Below, piece after piece: positions 22,007 to 32,758 of a stretch of 64,000 bases of DNA (position 1 is its first letter; each line of letters begins with the position of its first letter). The stretch lies in the NCBI GenBank assembly GCA_964036045.1, contig OZ038389.1, forward strand, positions 40,550,064-40,614,063, read 5' to 3'. The translations under genes and the position numbers were made by a program. The DNA comes from Eutreptiella sp. 'Long Island Sound 2002'. Taxonomy: Eukaryota; Euglenozoa; Euglenophyceae; Eutreptiales; Eutreptiaceae. The notes beneath the pieces were generated by a model. That model had not been told where the DNA came from. It did no database searches and saw only the letters and a list, made by a program, of their open reading frames with translations.

Positions 22007-22216
22007 ATTTCTGGATGGTTGTTGTGGGTTCCTAGAGGCTTCTAGGTGCTTGGTGTTTTATTTCCTTGTGGCTTCTACACGGTTGGTGTATTTCCTGATG
22101 GCTTCTGGATGGTTGTTGTGGGTTCTTAGAGGCTTCTGGGTGCTTGGTGTTTTATTTCCTTGTGGCTTCTACACGGTTGGTGTATTTCCTGATGGCTTCT
22201 GGATGGTTGTTGTTTC
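22007..22216. repeat. 94-bp tandem repeat, about 2.2 copies
   Basis: The unit begins GGATGGTTGTTGTGGGTTC and contains GGTGTTTTATTTCCTTGTGG. Copies start at about 22013, 22107 and 22201 (third truncated). The core GGCTTCTGGATGGTTG also occurs in degenerate form at about 24090-24140, 25360-25450 and 25980-26060, next to CCTAACCCTAA-like sequence. Confidence 0.9.
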
Positions 22217-23149
22217 ATGTCGTGTAGCATGGGGTAGTATTGCCGACCCCTGAAGCACTCAGTTGCCACCAAACATGGGCTAACCGGCAGCTTCAACTTT
22301 CCCCAGAGATGGCAGATCCTGAGTGCTATTGTGATTGTTGAACGCGACTGTGCTTTGTTTGAGTGTGGGTGGGGGATGCGGCAGGGATAGAGACAGAGGC
22401 ACGGCGACACAGCGGATCAGGGTTGGCATATATGCAAAATACATTCCTGCTCAACTTCACCCAAGAGACCAATGTCCGCATGTTCCCCATGTTCCATTCA
22501 CTTTGCCATTGTGACGGTGAATGAGAATAAAAAACCTCTGTAAGGAGACATGCCCGTCAGTCGTGATGAGCCATGATTTTCCTTGCTACAGCTTTTGACA
22601 ATTTCTGCCCACGGCCATGATTGCTGAAATTTCTGAGGCGATGTTTTAGTTTTATTTATAGTTTGACGGGTTCTACACACTGCTAATGATCACTGATTTT
22701 CCGGACTGTGTTTGCGAATATCTGATTTTGGGATGCTTATTTTAATGTGGATTAGCGAGGTTTGGCGCAAGCAATTCAACAAGATTGCCTCAAGGCACCA
22801 TTCAGCACCAATTCAATTCTCGGGCGTGGCCAGGGGGGGGGGGGTGGAAAAAAATTCGCGTCTGGAAAAAATTTTCGCGGGGGGTTGGGGTCCTGGGCCT
22901 TGCCCGCGAAAAAAAGCTGTCGCAGTATTTTAATAGCATATGGATTTTTTTTTTTGCAAGGTGTACGAGGACAAATTTCGTGCGGCAAATTAGTGAATGT
23001 GGCCGCATTACAGTTTTTCACATTGCTTACAATGAATGATTTCATCTTGTTTTCGTGTACTTGTGGATATTGTGCATTGTCTTGTGGTGTAGAGGAGACG
23101 TTGTTTGTAAAGGGAGGGTTATTGTAGGTGAATGTATGAGCATGTCAGT
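22217..23149. other. No confident gene; G-tract insertion-like patch
   Basis: No convincing coding sequence. At 22822-22930 a G13 tract is followed by AAAATTCGCG and CCTGGGCCTTGCCCGCG with A-rich tracts, which looks like an inserted low-complexity unit. Confidence 0.35.
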
Positions 23150-23334
23150 ATTTTACATCCCCTTACCCGAAAAAGAAAGGGCTAGCCAAGAAGGGCAAGA
23201 AGCGAGCAACGAGCAGCAGCAGCAGCAATAGCGGCAGCGGCAGCGACAAAAAGCCGGCCAAGAAGAAACCGGCGGGGAAGCAGGGCAAGAAGAGAGCAGC
23301 AACTTCCCAAGGTGGGAAGGCCAAGAAGCGGTAG
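23150..23334 (+). CDS. Lys-rich C-terminal exon
   Basis: After the acceptor GCATGTCAG|T the frame reads YFTSPYPKKKGLAKKGKKR, then a Ser/Gly linker (SSSSSNSGSGSD), then KKPAKKKPAGKQGKKR and a final GGKAKKR before TAG (23332-23334). There is no ATG in it, so it must be a terminal exon if it is coding. The KKPAKKK pattern resembles histone H1-like and nucleolar basic tails, which bind nucleic acid or act as nuclear or nucleolar signals. That role is inferred from composition only. The reverse strand reads as a Leu/Phe-rich frame, the expected complement of Lys codons. The preceding exons are unknown; 20992-21083 is one candidate. Confidence 0.5.
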
Positions 23335-23355
23335 GCAGAAAGAAGCAGCCGCGCA

Positions 23356-23512
23356 ACCCGAAACGCGAAACGTCTCGAAACGATTACCTCCGGGGAATGG
23401 GCACCCCCTGAGGTAGGGGTAGGCAGTCCACCCTTGCACCTACCCCAAACCGAAACGCGAAACGTCTCGAAACGATTACCTCTGGGGAAGAGGCACCCCA
23501 CGAGGTAAGAGG
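23356..23512. repeat. 92-bp tandem duplication with CGAAAC boxes
   Basis: CGAAACGCGAAACGTCTCG followed by AAACGATTACCTC and GGGGAA..GGCACCCC..GAGGTA occurs at about 23359 and 23451. Each copy has three CGAAAC boxes. CGCGAAA is the complement of the E2F-type TTTCGCG core, so a regulatory role is possible, but nothing in the sequence proves one. Confidence 0.85.
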
Positions 23513-24129
23513 GAAGGGGGAAGGGGGCAGGCTTGCCGCCAAGGATAGGGGGAAGACGACAAGAGTGGGTGGGACAGATGGTGGACAGGTGGTGGATCAG
23601 AGGGAAGGGCGCAGGGCAGGGGGATTGGCGGCGGGCTGGGGGGTTGGGAACCCGGCGCTCCGTGAGTCAACCCTAGGAATTGGGAGCCTGTGATTGGCCA
23701 CGCCTGGCCATGGTAGCCGGGGCAGCCTCCACAGAATGTTACTGAAGTTTTGTGGAGGTGGCGGAGCACAAAAGTAGGCAAGGACACCCCTTTGCGGCCT
23801 AGAAAGTTGGGAACTTACTCATCAACCTTGGAATCACAAATTTTCAATGATGAACCAGAAGATTGAAGGTTGAAACGAATCCGCGGGTTGCATTGCATAC
23901 AAGATCAGCACTACAGAGGGAGGGGGAGACGACATTCAGACATGGGTCACTATTAACTGCAGCTGAGAACAACGCTGTCCTAATTCCAGTTTAGAGTAAG
24001 TGGGGACGGTGACACACAGTAGAGAACTGAGGGGAGCAAGAACCCAAGTGAGGTTACGGCGCGCTGGAGGGCGGCATTCCACACACATTCTTGGTGGCTT
24101 TTGGATGATTATTGCTAATTCCTGGTGGC

Positions 24130-25345
24130 TTCTTCATGGTTGCTCTTAACCCTAATCAAGACTGAATATTGGGACCGAGCTGATGGGGGAGGGAACATCA
24201 GCTATGACTCGTGAGGGACATCAAGAATGATTCACACATTGATGGCTCTTGACAAAATGAAATCAGCTTGCAAGTGAACCCTATCACCACGAGGCCCACT
24301 TTCACCGCTTTTTGGACTTCTGAGGGGCCAAAATGCCCCAAAATGGGCTCAAAATGGGCTCATTTCACCCGTTTGTGCACCCCAAATGGTCTAGGATGAT
24401 GTTTGGAAAAATGCGTTTTTGACCCATTTTTGACCCATTTTTGGTCCCAAAACAAACAGCCCATTTTCAAGGCATTTTGGCATTTTCGGAGGACCAAAAT
24501 GGGCCACCACAAGGTCAAAACGGTCCAAAAACACTTGTTTTAGCGTCGCACATCGTCTAGGATCATTTTTGAGAAAAGTCATATTTTTGCCCCTTCTGGA
24601 CCCTGTTGACCCATTTGGGCACGCACCTGTTTGGGCTTGAGCTTGGAGCTTGCCGCAGCCTAGTGGGCCTAGGTATTGGGGTCTAGGCGTCCGTTTGGGC
24701 AATTCTGAGGGGTGAAAACCACAAAAAGTGGGGGGGTTGCGGGTGGAGTAGGTGCCCTCGGAATCGCATTTTGAGCCATGTAGCCAAAGATATGGCCTAT
24801 TCTTGGTTTGTGGCTGTCGGCAGTTGGAGCTTCTGGGGGCCTTTTTGGGCCGCTTCCGCGGCATATCATGGAGTTAGAGGGCCGCAAAGAGCTCGTTGAC
24901 ACGGGGAAGTCAAGCGGCACGTGGAGTGTACCCACCGTTTCCCTTCGTTTGGCCGTTTTGAATGTGTTCCAGGGCTTTTTTGGCCCAAAAATGGTTGTTT
25001 TTGGCCCTAAACTGCAGTTTTTGAAACTGAGGTCCGCCACTTGCGAATCCCGTTCCCGGCCGCCACCGTCGAGTTTCTCGCTCAAACTTTGTGTGATTGT
25101 ACTTCACACCCATAGGTATCACGCACCAAAATTTCAACCAAATCCAAAGCACCACGACGGAGTTCTGATTTTTTCCCATTTCGCGCGTGCTGCTTGCTTG
25201 CTTGCTGCTTGGTGCTTGCTTGCTTGCTTGCTGCTGCTAAACCTGGTAGGTCCACCCTAGACACTAAAAAGGGTTATAAAACCAAGACTGGTTCCACCAG
25301 CTCGGTGACCTAACTCCTAACTCAACTCCTAACCCTAACTTGGTT
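24130..25345 (-). repeat. Dispersed ~1.2-kb repeat family, inverted copy
   Basis: Runs (reading -) from GGTCACCGAGCTGGTGGAAC and AAGTCTTGGTTTTATAACCC-like sequence near 25260-25310 to CGGTCCCAATATTCAGTCTT near 24165-24185. The same order appears on the + strand at 46810-48425 and, partly, at 52900-53500. Both complete copies abut CCTAACCC/GGTTAGGG sequence. The interior has repeated AAAAATGGGTCAAAAA-type motifs. Long open frames in it (around 24391-25085) overlap in several frames and are probably not a gene. Confidence 0.85.
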
Positions 25346-26306
25346 GCTACTAAATCTTGGTGGCTTCTATATGGCTTCTGTTTGTTTCTAGTACTTTTTG
25401 GTTGGTTGCTATTAATTCCTAGTGGGCTTTGGATGGTTGCCGTTACTTCCTATACAGTGTGGTGATGGAGCTCCATCAACACAATAGATACACTTTTTGT
25501 CAACAAAAATCTGTTCCAATTTCTTCTCCATGATGAAAATCGTCACTTTTTCATTGGTTTCCCCCCTTTTGGCCACCGTTGCAAAGACATGGCAATGCTC
25601 CCTATTCTTAGCATTCTTTTTCATTACCCATGGCTGAAAATCACTTCCAAACAGACAGCATTGGGTTGCACTTGCAAGCAAGCCACCGTCGAGTTTCTCG
25701 CTCAAACTTTGTGTGATTGTACTTCACACCCATAGGTATCATGCACCAAAATTTCAACCAAATCCAAAGCACCACGACGGAGTTCTGATTTTTTCCCATT
25801 TCGCGCGTGCTGCTAATGCTTGCTTGCTTGCTGCTTGCTGCTTGCTTGCTTGCTTGCTGCTGCTAAACCTGGTAGGTCCACCCTAGACACTAAAAAGGGT
25901 TATAAAACCAAGACTGGTTCCACCAGCTCGGTGACCTAACTCCTAACTCAACTCCTAACCCTAACTTGGTTGCTACTAAATCTTGGTGGCTTCTATATGG
26001 CTTCTGTTTGTTTCTAGTACTTTTTGGTTGGTTGCTATTAATTCCTAGTGGGCTTTGGATGGTTGCCGTTACTTCCTATACAGTGTGGTGATGGAGCTCC
26101 ATCAACACAATAGATACACTTTTTGTCAACAAAAATCTGTTCCAATGTCTTCTCCATGATGAAAATCGTCACTTTTTCATTGGTTTCCCCCCTTTTGGCC
26201 ACCGTTGCAAAGACATGGCAATGCTCCCTATTCTTAGCATTCTTTTTCATTACCCATGGCTGAAAATCACTTCCAAACAGACAGCATTGGGTTGCACTTG
26301 CAAGCA
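25062..26306. repeat. 620-bp tandem duplication
   Basis: GCCACCGTCGAGTTTCTCGC starts at 25062 and again at 25682. Both copies end in CATTGGGTTGCACTTGCAAG. They differ by few substitutions and by extra GCTTGCTTGCTGC units in the second copy (about 25805-25860). The - strand of each contains the same open frame, with ATQCCLFGSDFQPWVMKKNA and VTIFIMEK. The junction of the first copy fuses that frame to a different sequence, so the array arose by segmental duplication. Confidence 0.93.
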
Positions 26307-26499
26307 AAATATTGGTATGATCAGGAGGAACTACCACAAGCATGATCAAGCCCCCTTTTGCCTTTGCAATTGCAGCACAATCACATCACGTTGCATTTCT
26401 AACCACAAAAACTGTGGTCAGAAAAAACCAGGAAAGCGACGGTCCGACAGGCTCCCGTGCTTGGACAAAGCAGTGCTTGCGGAACAAAGGGGGGGGGGG
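26038..26499 (-). mobile_element. Inverted copy of the C-tract TIR element, with ORF
   Basis: The right boundary is CAAAGGGGGGGGGG followed by TA (26500-26501). Reading the - strand from 26499, the first ~200 bp match 14129-14340 (GCAAGCACTGC, AAGCACGGGAGCC, GCTTGATCATGCTTGTGGTA). It then continues as a 103-residue open frame (26349 to 26038) with LVVVPPDHTNILLASATQ and HCHVFATVAKRGETNEK. The conservation with the decayed 14-kb copy is at the amino-acid level, so this frame is or was coding. I recognise no transposase domain. The other terminus was not found because of the adjoining tandem duplication. Confidence 0.6.
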
Positions 26500-26501
26500 T
26501 A

Positions 26502-28176
26502 ACTTAAAGATGAGTGAAAATAGGTCAAAACAGGCATAAATGGGTAAATATTGAGCTCTGCCACACACCCGAATGAAGAATAACCTCCTAAACAACTGGC
26601 ATCAAACAACAGCAATGCTCCCAATACCACAAATATGGGTCGGTCTTTGGTACAGCAGAATATGAAATGTGCGCATAGCGTGCCATGCACCCTCAAAGCC
26701 ATGCAGACTAATTACATTCACATGTAAGCAGCAGACTCAGGAACACTACCTTTATGGCCCCATAGTTGACAGCTGCCATTTCCTTTATCCTCAGTGGAGA
26801 CAGTTTTGCTGTCCCCAAACAAACTTTGGCAAACATCCAGAAACCTCCGTTGCCAGTTTACAGCACCCGTGAAATATGAAAGGAGGGGCTGGCGTAAAGG
26901 GGGGGTGGTTTCTCCCTCTCATCATTCAGTGTAACCCAGTGGACAGCTATGGTAGTTTGCATTGAACTACTCACTCCAGCCCACTTGCAATGTCATCCTC
27001 ACCTTTCATTGCTTTGTTGGCACCACCAAAAGACATGTTGCCTGGTGCTGTACCCACTGCTGCTGCATCCTGCATGGGGGTGTCACATGCCTCTTTTTAT
27101 CTGACATTTCGTTTGTGCCTGCTCTGTCTCATGTAACAAAACACAGACCTTGGGCAGGTTTCCATTTACTGTGCATGCACATCTTGTGACTATATGTGTG
27201 CACGTACCCAGAGGGTTGCGCTTTGGGCCCGCTGCCTGCCCTGAGCAGCATTCGAGCTTTTTGCAGGACCTCCAATCCCACCACGAGCTTTCAAAGATGG
27301 TCTGATTGTCTCAATGTAGTTTGGAGAAGAACCAAATCTATTGCAGAATAGACCCCCATCTCCACCGCCACAGCCTTATCGCACACAACACCTTCTCAAA
27401 ACGAAGTGCTATTCCATCCATTTTGGAACCATGGATTTAGCTGGACTTTTTTATTTGAATAGAGACCTGAATAATGTGCAGTGGTTGAGGATGTCACCAA
27501 AATTTTTGTGGCATGCAGTTCTCATCCCACTCCCTAGTAACTGTGCGGGAGCCCCCTGTGCAGGAGCCCCATGCAACCAATTGTTTCTGTTGCTGGAGGG
27601 TTGGAGCTCAAGCTGTTGATGCTTGCATGGCTGTCCAAGCAGCAAGCAAGTACAATTGAAGCTTATGGGTGGTTCAACTGTGTCTAATTGACAGTGCTTT
27701 GCAGACACACGAGTGCATCTCTTGCTTGGCAGTCTTGAAAATGTGCCACAACATCACCACATCCAGGAGCCACTGCCGAATATGTTGGCATCGTAGTTTG
27801 TGCAATCCGGCCCAACACCGTGAAACACAGCATGCCAACAATTTACACCAATGGTACTGGACAATAGACCTGGTGCCCGGGATAGGGCCCTTAAAGGGCC
27901 CAAAAACCGAACCACTGCACAGCCATTGATGCAAAACGTGCACTGGGTCACACGTGCCAAGACAGACAGGATCAGAAATCTGTGCTAACGTCCAGCCATA
28001 GGAAGAGGGGGCAAAACCACAAAAATATACATCAAACTTCCAAATTGTTGCCATGAACTTTGAACTTTATCAGCTGTTTTACATCCACTGATTTTGGAAA
28101 CAATTCATAATTACACCCTAACTTTTACTGAAAACACCCAATTCTGAAACGTAGTGTGCGCCTTCCCCCGGAACAA
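26502..28176. other. No confident gene
   Basis: About 1.7 kb of AT-richer sequence with open frames of 60-126 codons on both strands. The longest (- strand 27674-28054) is Cys/Trp-rich and has no recognised domain. No repeats shared with the rest of the window were noticed. Confidence 0.35.
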
Positions 28177-29340
28177 CTTCGATCCTGAACAACAAAATAT
28201 CCTTAATGTTCCTCACACAGATTACGACTCCCAAATCACAATTTCCCACAGACACCACATCAACAACACAAGCAGATTCGTAGCAGAACATGTCTAAGCA
28301 GCCATGGCCTTTTGAAAGGGGCTTCCTGCCACAATAGAATCACTGAATATGCACTCGCGCATCCAAAGTACAGTGTGCATCCCTTGATTCGGTCTTCGGT
28401 CTGTGTTCTGGTTCCCACCCTTATTGCACTGGTCTTATTGTTTTGCCTTTAGGCAGTGCCATCTTCTAGCCGATTGGAGGGCATATATTGATCTGCAATC
28501 GTTCGTCGAAATTGAGTAGACTTGGCCTACCACGTTGGGTAAGGCGCTACTTCAATTTAGGCAGTGAGTAGAGAGCAGTGCTGCATTACAACAGGGGTCC
28601 TCGTTGAAAAGGGCAGAAAGCCCATGAAATCATTTGAGAGGACTTGGAACAGGGGGGGGGGGGGGGGGAGGCCATGATCATCACTCTGTAGAATCAGGAG
28701 ACGCTGAGAGGAGGAAGCAGGGTCATCCTGCACAGTTTGACCATTCTAATGCAGCGCTATAGGGGAGGGTGAAACATGGTTCAGATGGGTTCCGATTGGG
28801 GGTCGGAGGAGTTTCGCCCCACCACCAACGGGAACCCCAATAGCCTGGATGTGGGGTCCAGCCAGGACCCCCCAGGGGAGGGGATCCAGCCAGGACCCGA
28901 CCTCCTGCTGGAATTGTTCAGGGAGCCCTGCACACATGTTACGATGCATTGCTGATCTACGCGCTGTACATGGTCAAAACTTGGATTTGGGATGAGACTT
29001 AGTGTGCACAAATGCAACCTGGCATCGGCACACACCAAAGGCTCGGGCCTGTTTGTGTCGGTCCGGCTCCACATGGGCCACATTTGAGTGCATGGTATCG
29101 AAAACGAGTGTGTGCACAGCGAGGGACTGCTCCCTCCCCAGGGCGAGTTGATTTCGTATATATATTGTGTAGGTTATATAAACAGGAGATGTGCCGTAAC
29201 CAATCATTCTATGTGCGCTCGCTGTGCGAGTGATTGTCGCTGGGTGTGCATCAGCAATTGGCCCTGATGGTGTGTTTCAGTGCCTGGCATCTGATTGACA
29301 TCGGCTGGTGCAAAACACCAAGATGTGGTAAGGGTAATAA

Positions 29341-29408
29341 TGGTTGCGGAGGGGTTCGAACCCACGAACCCAAGTTGAATGCCGCAGTGGCTAACCACTG
29401 AGACAACC
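29341..29408 (-). other. tRNA-like Pol III element (left arm)
   Basis: Mirror copy of 34366-34433: internal A-box-like TGTCTCAGTGG and perfect B-box GGTTCGAACCC, with a 6-bp acceptor-like pairing (GGTTGT/GCAACC). The anticodon arm does not fold well, so this is more likely a tRNA-derived element (SINE head) or decayed tRNA than a functional tRNA. Confidence 0.5.
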
Positions 29409-29714
29409 TACCGCTTACAAGAAGTGTAATTACTTACTAATTTAAATCAACCCGGAACTTTCTGACTTGTGGGTTTCCCACTTTGTCAGTTCCTAGTCCC
29501 TGGGATAGTGAAAGAACCGGCTCCCTCCGTATCAAAGCCCAGCCCAACGCCCAGCATGGAGGCGTCCATAATAAATGTGAAGGGATGAACACGATTGTCA
29601 TCCAAGTCGAGCGTGGACACGAACGCACTATTGTTCAAAGCCGCAGCGAAGCCCTAAACCGAACTGTAAGCATTGAAACCCGCAACAACACGGGAAGGAT
29701 GTAGTCTTTTGGGT

Positions 29715-31015
29715 TCATACACCTTGCGAATCACTTGTAGGTGAGCGAGTGTTACGGAACGTATTCTCTTTCATTACATCGTATGTGTCCACGAAACACG
29801 GGAACGAACGTAGACACCACATCTCGACCTCTTTTGTAATTACGGGTGCACCCATTGCCCACAATCCGCAGCCCGGTGGCAAAAACTTCACCTCAAACAT
29901 GCGGCGGAACATGTCTTTCGCCCTCGCTTGAGCCTGCGTGTGTCGTTGTGGAACGCAATGCAAACTATTGGCAATGGCTCGAAGGCCGTTGCTAGGTTGT
30001 GACGGCTCGATGACACACGTAGCACAAACGAAGCTACACAACAAAATGGCATGAATGGCAACACTCGGAGGGCGAAGGTGAACGTGGCACTACCTCATCT
30101 TCGTCCCAAGTGCAATGCAACTTGTTCACCACATAGTGTTGCAAGATTTCGAATGCTCCCTCGACGACGCGCTCCACGGTGTCCACCCAAAGTTCCGTTT
30201 CTCCGTTCTCTTTCGCCCGCGCGACGAACGCACGGTCCAAACGGAACCGTACATCTATAGTGTGGTGAGGCGGAAAACGTGAAACAATGCCATGCGGACC
30301 CGAAGCCACATCGTAGTCAAATCAAGATGGTTGTGGGGAGCTGGAAACGATCTTGGGTTCACCATCGACACGCCATGTTAGTGGCGGGTCCCGAGGGGCC
30401 CAGGCATTGCATTGCATTACTGCCATGGCCTATTTGTCCCAGGAACGTTGCGCCGAAAATGTATCCGCGTTTGTTGACACCGCGCCTACAACACACCTTC
30501 AGGCAATGGGGTGCCGAGATGCCCCCCGTAAAATTTGGTTGGCGGCGCATATACGTCCGATGTCGACCTCACGCGTTTGTTCGGGGTGTTGGACACTTTT
30601 GGAGGACACGGAAAGTGCACTTCCGCAACAACTCATAGGAGGGGAAAAAAAGCATCCTGCGTTGCGTCGTCCGGATCAACCCGGGCATTATGCACGAGGG
30701 AACCAAAGGCATCTTTGAGAGTACAATAACATGATCACATATTGTGCCATGTGCGGGAGGCGCACAAAGCCCTTGGTGCGGTATTGCATACCGATGCATC
30801 ACAACATTCTCGCCATAGAGAGCAAATTTTTGCGCGGGGAATAAACACCCTGCCGAACAAGTGGATAAAGACCAAAAAAAAACACCTTCAAAAGGCCACA
30901 AGGCATTAATTCTCTCATCGGCAACATCGGGTGTACTTCCATTTTGAAAGGCAATTGTTCGGAGTCGTGATTCACCCACGATGCCTTGCGAGCACCACAC
31001 TTCGAAACCACACAA
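29715..31015 (-). CDS. Unknown multi-exon gene, left-arm copy
   Basis: Mirror of the right-arm gene. Exon-like pieces are 30094-30254 and 29715-30005 on the - strand, with the same donor (GATGAG|GTAGTG) and acceptor (TGTCATCGAG). An upstream open frame spans 31015-30569. No family is recognised. See the right-arm copy for protein features. The two copies are transcribed away from the palindrome centre. Confidence 0.4.
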
Positions 31016-31812
31016 CGGTTGTGAGGGCCAAGCCTACTCCCCAAACCAACGGGGGAGACAATAAATTGACCTGTAAATTGACCAGGTCAAGGTTTTTGGA
31101 GAGCTCCCGAATTCATACAATTTCCTGTTTTAATTTTACACAGGCACTGAGATCACTGTGGTACGGGGTCATCCGTGGTAGACACACAATGCACACATCT
31201 CAATCAAGCTTTTTAGGATCTGCGCACACTGTTCTACATGCGGAATTATTGTGGAATTATGCGGCATTCTGCCCCCTGATGGCCACTATACGTACCTACT
31301 GGACTTCAGTTGTCTGGCCGCACATGCATGCTAGCACGTCGCTTGAGCACCAATGACCCCTCCTCCTAGAGTTCCTAGAGTACTGGTAGACTCTAGCCTA
31401 GAGACCCATGCTCAGTGCCACTTCCTCCCCTCAGTACCGTACCACCAATGACATTGTAGTTAATCCAATATGCGGGCGAGAATTTCAGAAGTATTATGCT
31501 TTTTCTGATAGCCCTGAATCGGGGCTACATCCTTGTGCATTTCAGCCCGCACATAAGTTTATTTATGAATCCGTCAATTTTTGTATGACAGTGTGCTAAG
31601 GCATATGATAGAGGGTGAGGCTTGCAGAGTTTGTGCGATTTTTACCCAAGCAATTCGTATTGTAGTTTGTGTTTGGGCCATGGGATGTTACTGTCAATGC
31701 CCCATGGGATGTTACTGTCAATGCCCCATTCCAGTACTGCTAGTACTATTGTGTATTCAATTGTCTCCAGTGTAGCACTTGTACGACGGCTTGGGGCTGG
31801 CACGTGCCTTGA

Positions 31813-31984
31813 CGGAAGCTAAGCGTGCCGAGTGTAATGAATTGGAGAAAGCCACAGGGAAAAACCGCATTCACAAGGCCAAGAAACTTTGTGTTGCACA
31901 TGGAAAAGGAAAAATGAGGCCACAACTAGGAGGAGCAAGAAGCCTTGTTGCACCCATAAAAAATTTTCCCGCATAGGTCCGCAT
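31813..31984. other. 172-bp palindrome spacer
   Basis: Unique asymmetric sequence between the arms. On the + strand it is open and basic (NELEKATGKNRIHKAKKL), continuing from the left arm, with a stop near 31974. An open frame crosses from the right arm on the - strand too. It could be a remnant of the sequence at which the inverted duplication formed. Confidence 0.9.
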
Positions 31985-32758
31985 TCAAGGCACGTGCCAG
32001 CCCCAAGCCGTCGTACAAGTGCTACACTGGAGACAATTGAATACACAATAGTACTAGCAGTACTGGAATGGGGCATTGACAGTAACATCCCATGGCCCAA
32101 ACACAAACTACAATACGAATTGCTTGGGTAAAAATCGCACAAACTCTGCAAGCCTCACCCTCTATCATATGCCTTAGCACACTGTCATACAAAAATTGAC
32201 GGATTCATAAATAAACTTATGTGCGGGCTTGAAATGCACAAGGATGTAGCCCCGATTCAGGGCTATCAGAAAAAGCATAATACTTCTGAAATTCTCGCCC
32301 GCATATTGGATTAACTACAATGTCACTGGTGGTACGGTACTGAGGGGAGGAAGTGGCACTGAGCATGGGTCTCTAGGCTAGAGTCTACCAGTACTCTAGG
32401 AACTCTAGGAGGAGGGGTCATTGGTGCTCAAGCGACGTGCTAGCATGCATGTGCGGCCAGACAACTGAAGTCCAGTAGGTACGTATAGTGGCCATCAGGG
32501 GGCAGAATTCTGCATAATTCCACAATAATTCCGCATGTAGAACAGTGTGCGCAGATCCTAAAAAGCTTGATTGAGATGTGTGCATTGTGTGTCTACCACG
32601 GATGACCCCGTACCACAGTGATCTCAGTGCCTGTGCAAAATTAAAACAGGAAATTGTATGAATTCGGGAGCTCTCCAAAAACCTTGACCTGGTCAATTTA
32701 CAGGTCAATTTATTGTCTCCCCCGTTGGTTTGGGGAGTAGGCTTGGCCCTCACAACCG

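Larger units (their letters stand above)
28177..31812 (+). repeat. Left arm of 3.6-kb palindrome
   Basis: This arm is the reverse complement of 31985-35598; mirrored positions sum to about 63774. I noticed roughly ten substitutions (for example near 30408, 30427, 30468, 30983) and a 24-bp tandem unit present twice here (31681-31728) but once in the other arm. It ends at CACGTGCCTTGA. Identity by eye is well above 99%. Confidence 0.97.

Noticed and set aside
23163-23501. Secreted or membrane Leu-rich protein on -
   Set aside because: The hydrophobic run is the exact complement of AAG/AAA-rich codons of a more plausible Lys-rich + strand tail.
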